In this document: positions 63,858-64,000 of the stretch, one piece after another
Numbering within the stretch: the first letter of the stretch is position 1
Layout of the letters: every line of letters begins with the position of its first letter
Assembly: GCA_963663265.2 (NCBI GenBank)
Contig: CAXXXM010000002.1
Coordinates: 186,001-250,000 of the forward strand
Reading direction: 5' to 3'
Length of the DNA stretch: 64,000 bases
From: JAEXOD01 sp963663265
Lineage (GTDB): Bacteria > Bacteroidota > Ignavibacteria > Ignavibacteriales > Melioribacteraceae
Notes under the pieces: generated by a model
What the model was told of the DNA's origin: nothing
Database searches by the model: none
What the model saw: the letters and a program-made list of their open reading frames with translations, nothing else
Made by a program: the position numbers and the translations under genes

Positions 63858-64000
63858 TAACAACCTTGTTTTCTATTTCGACAAAGTTCTTATCATATTT
63901 TACAAAATGTATGCTATCATTTGTATCAATATAAACAGAAAAAGCTTCATTTTGATTAAATGAAACGTGCACATTCAGATATTCAACATCATTACCATAT
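63850..64000 (-). CDS. C-terminal part of a further operon gene (cut by window end)
   Basis: Open frame entering from the right edge and ending at 63850, giving the last 49 residues of a protein (ends FVEIENKVVNA). Strand-rich, no motif. It overlaps the next gene by 8 bases, so the operon continues upstream of the window. Given the GrpE-like gene downstream, an Hsp70-type protein would be a natural candidate, but this cannot be seen here. Confidence 0.7.
   Translation of the reverse strand, partial: YGNDVEYLNVHVSFNQNEAFSVYIDTNDSIHFVKYDKNFVEIENKVVNA

Noticed and set aside
54291..64000. Complete Zorya defence system
   Set aside because: Only the ZorA/ZorB-like layout is present; no ZorC, no ZorD helicase and no ZorE nuclease is seen among the genes in the window.

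Overview
The window is an AT-rich chromosomal segment from a Gram-negative member of the Bacteroidota/Ignavibacteriota (FCB) assemblage. Three things point there. Secreted proteins end in type IX secretion (T9SS) sorting domains with the motif NYPNPFNP, a form typical of Ignavibacteria and relatives. There is a GldA/GldF/GldG-type ABC cluster and a DUF4835 protein. Lipopolysaccharide core genes (waaA and a family 9 glycosyltransferase) confirm an outer membrane. No rRNA, tRNA, CRISPR array, transposase or prophage gene was seen.

Layout. 1-12.6 kb: a partial nrnA, an SMP-30-like secreted protein, an aspartate aminotransferase translationally coupled to an ATP-type PEP carboxykinase (pckA), a pair of secreted surface proteins, a two-component pair (NarL-type regulator and 7TM sensor kinase), a 1.4 kb gene-free repeat-bearing stretch, and a second pckA with a small Cys-rich protein. 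12.6-22.5 kb: a DUF6765-like/membrane protein pair, a GNAT-YoaP protein with a second aminotransferase, aroE with a TPR protein, rpiA and a Ycf48-repeat T9SS protein. 22.8-27 kb: gldA-gldF-gldG and a DUF4340 protein. 27-28.3 kb: a 584-bp tandem duplication full of small palindromes. 28.3-40 kb: a lipoprotein, LPS glycosyltransferases, argS/rsfS/LytR_C cluster, RidA, MazG, PhoH, LysM protein, small lipoprotein, RadC. 40-49 kb: a housekeeping operon (efp-accB-accC-gcvH-guaA-TPR), a PHP protein and dapF. 49-54.3 kb: a serine hydrolase, an orphan corrinoid protein with a MetH-activation-like partner, a REPIN-like repeat region, DUF4835 and DUF1810 proteins.

The most unusual region is 54,291 to the right edge. 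Eleven tightly packed minus-strand genes, one cut by the window end, read as a single operon. They encode a TolQ/MotA-type ion channel with a very long cytoplasmic tail, a MotB/OmpA-type peptidoglycan-binding partner, a membrane-anchored trypsin-like protease without PDZ domain, a coiled-coil protein, a protein ending in a GrpE-like head, a protein with a weakly Hsp70-like beta region, a signal-peptide plus single-TM protein, a large beta-rich protein and two small membrane proteins. The motor pair resembles ZorA/ZorB of Zorya defence, but the Zorya effector genes are absent. This is the best candidate here for an undescribed envelope or defence system that couples a chaperone, an ion-driven motor and a protease.

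Intergenic DNA holds several repeat families: triloop palindromes with covarying stems, 23-bp palindromes arranged as a REPIN-like pair, and degenerate heptamer arrays that start at or just after stop codons. All identities are judged by eye; no database search was run.
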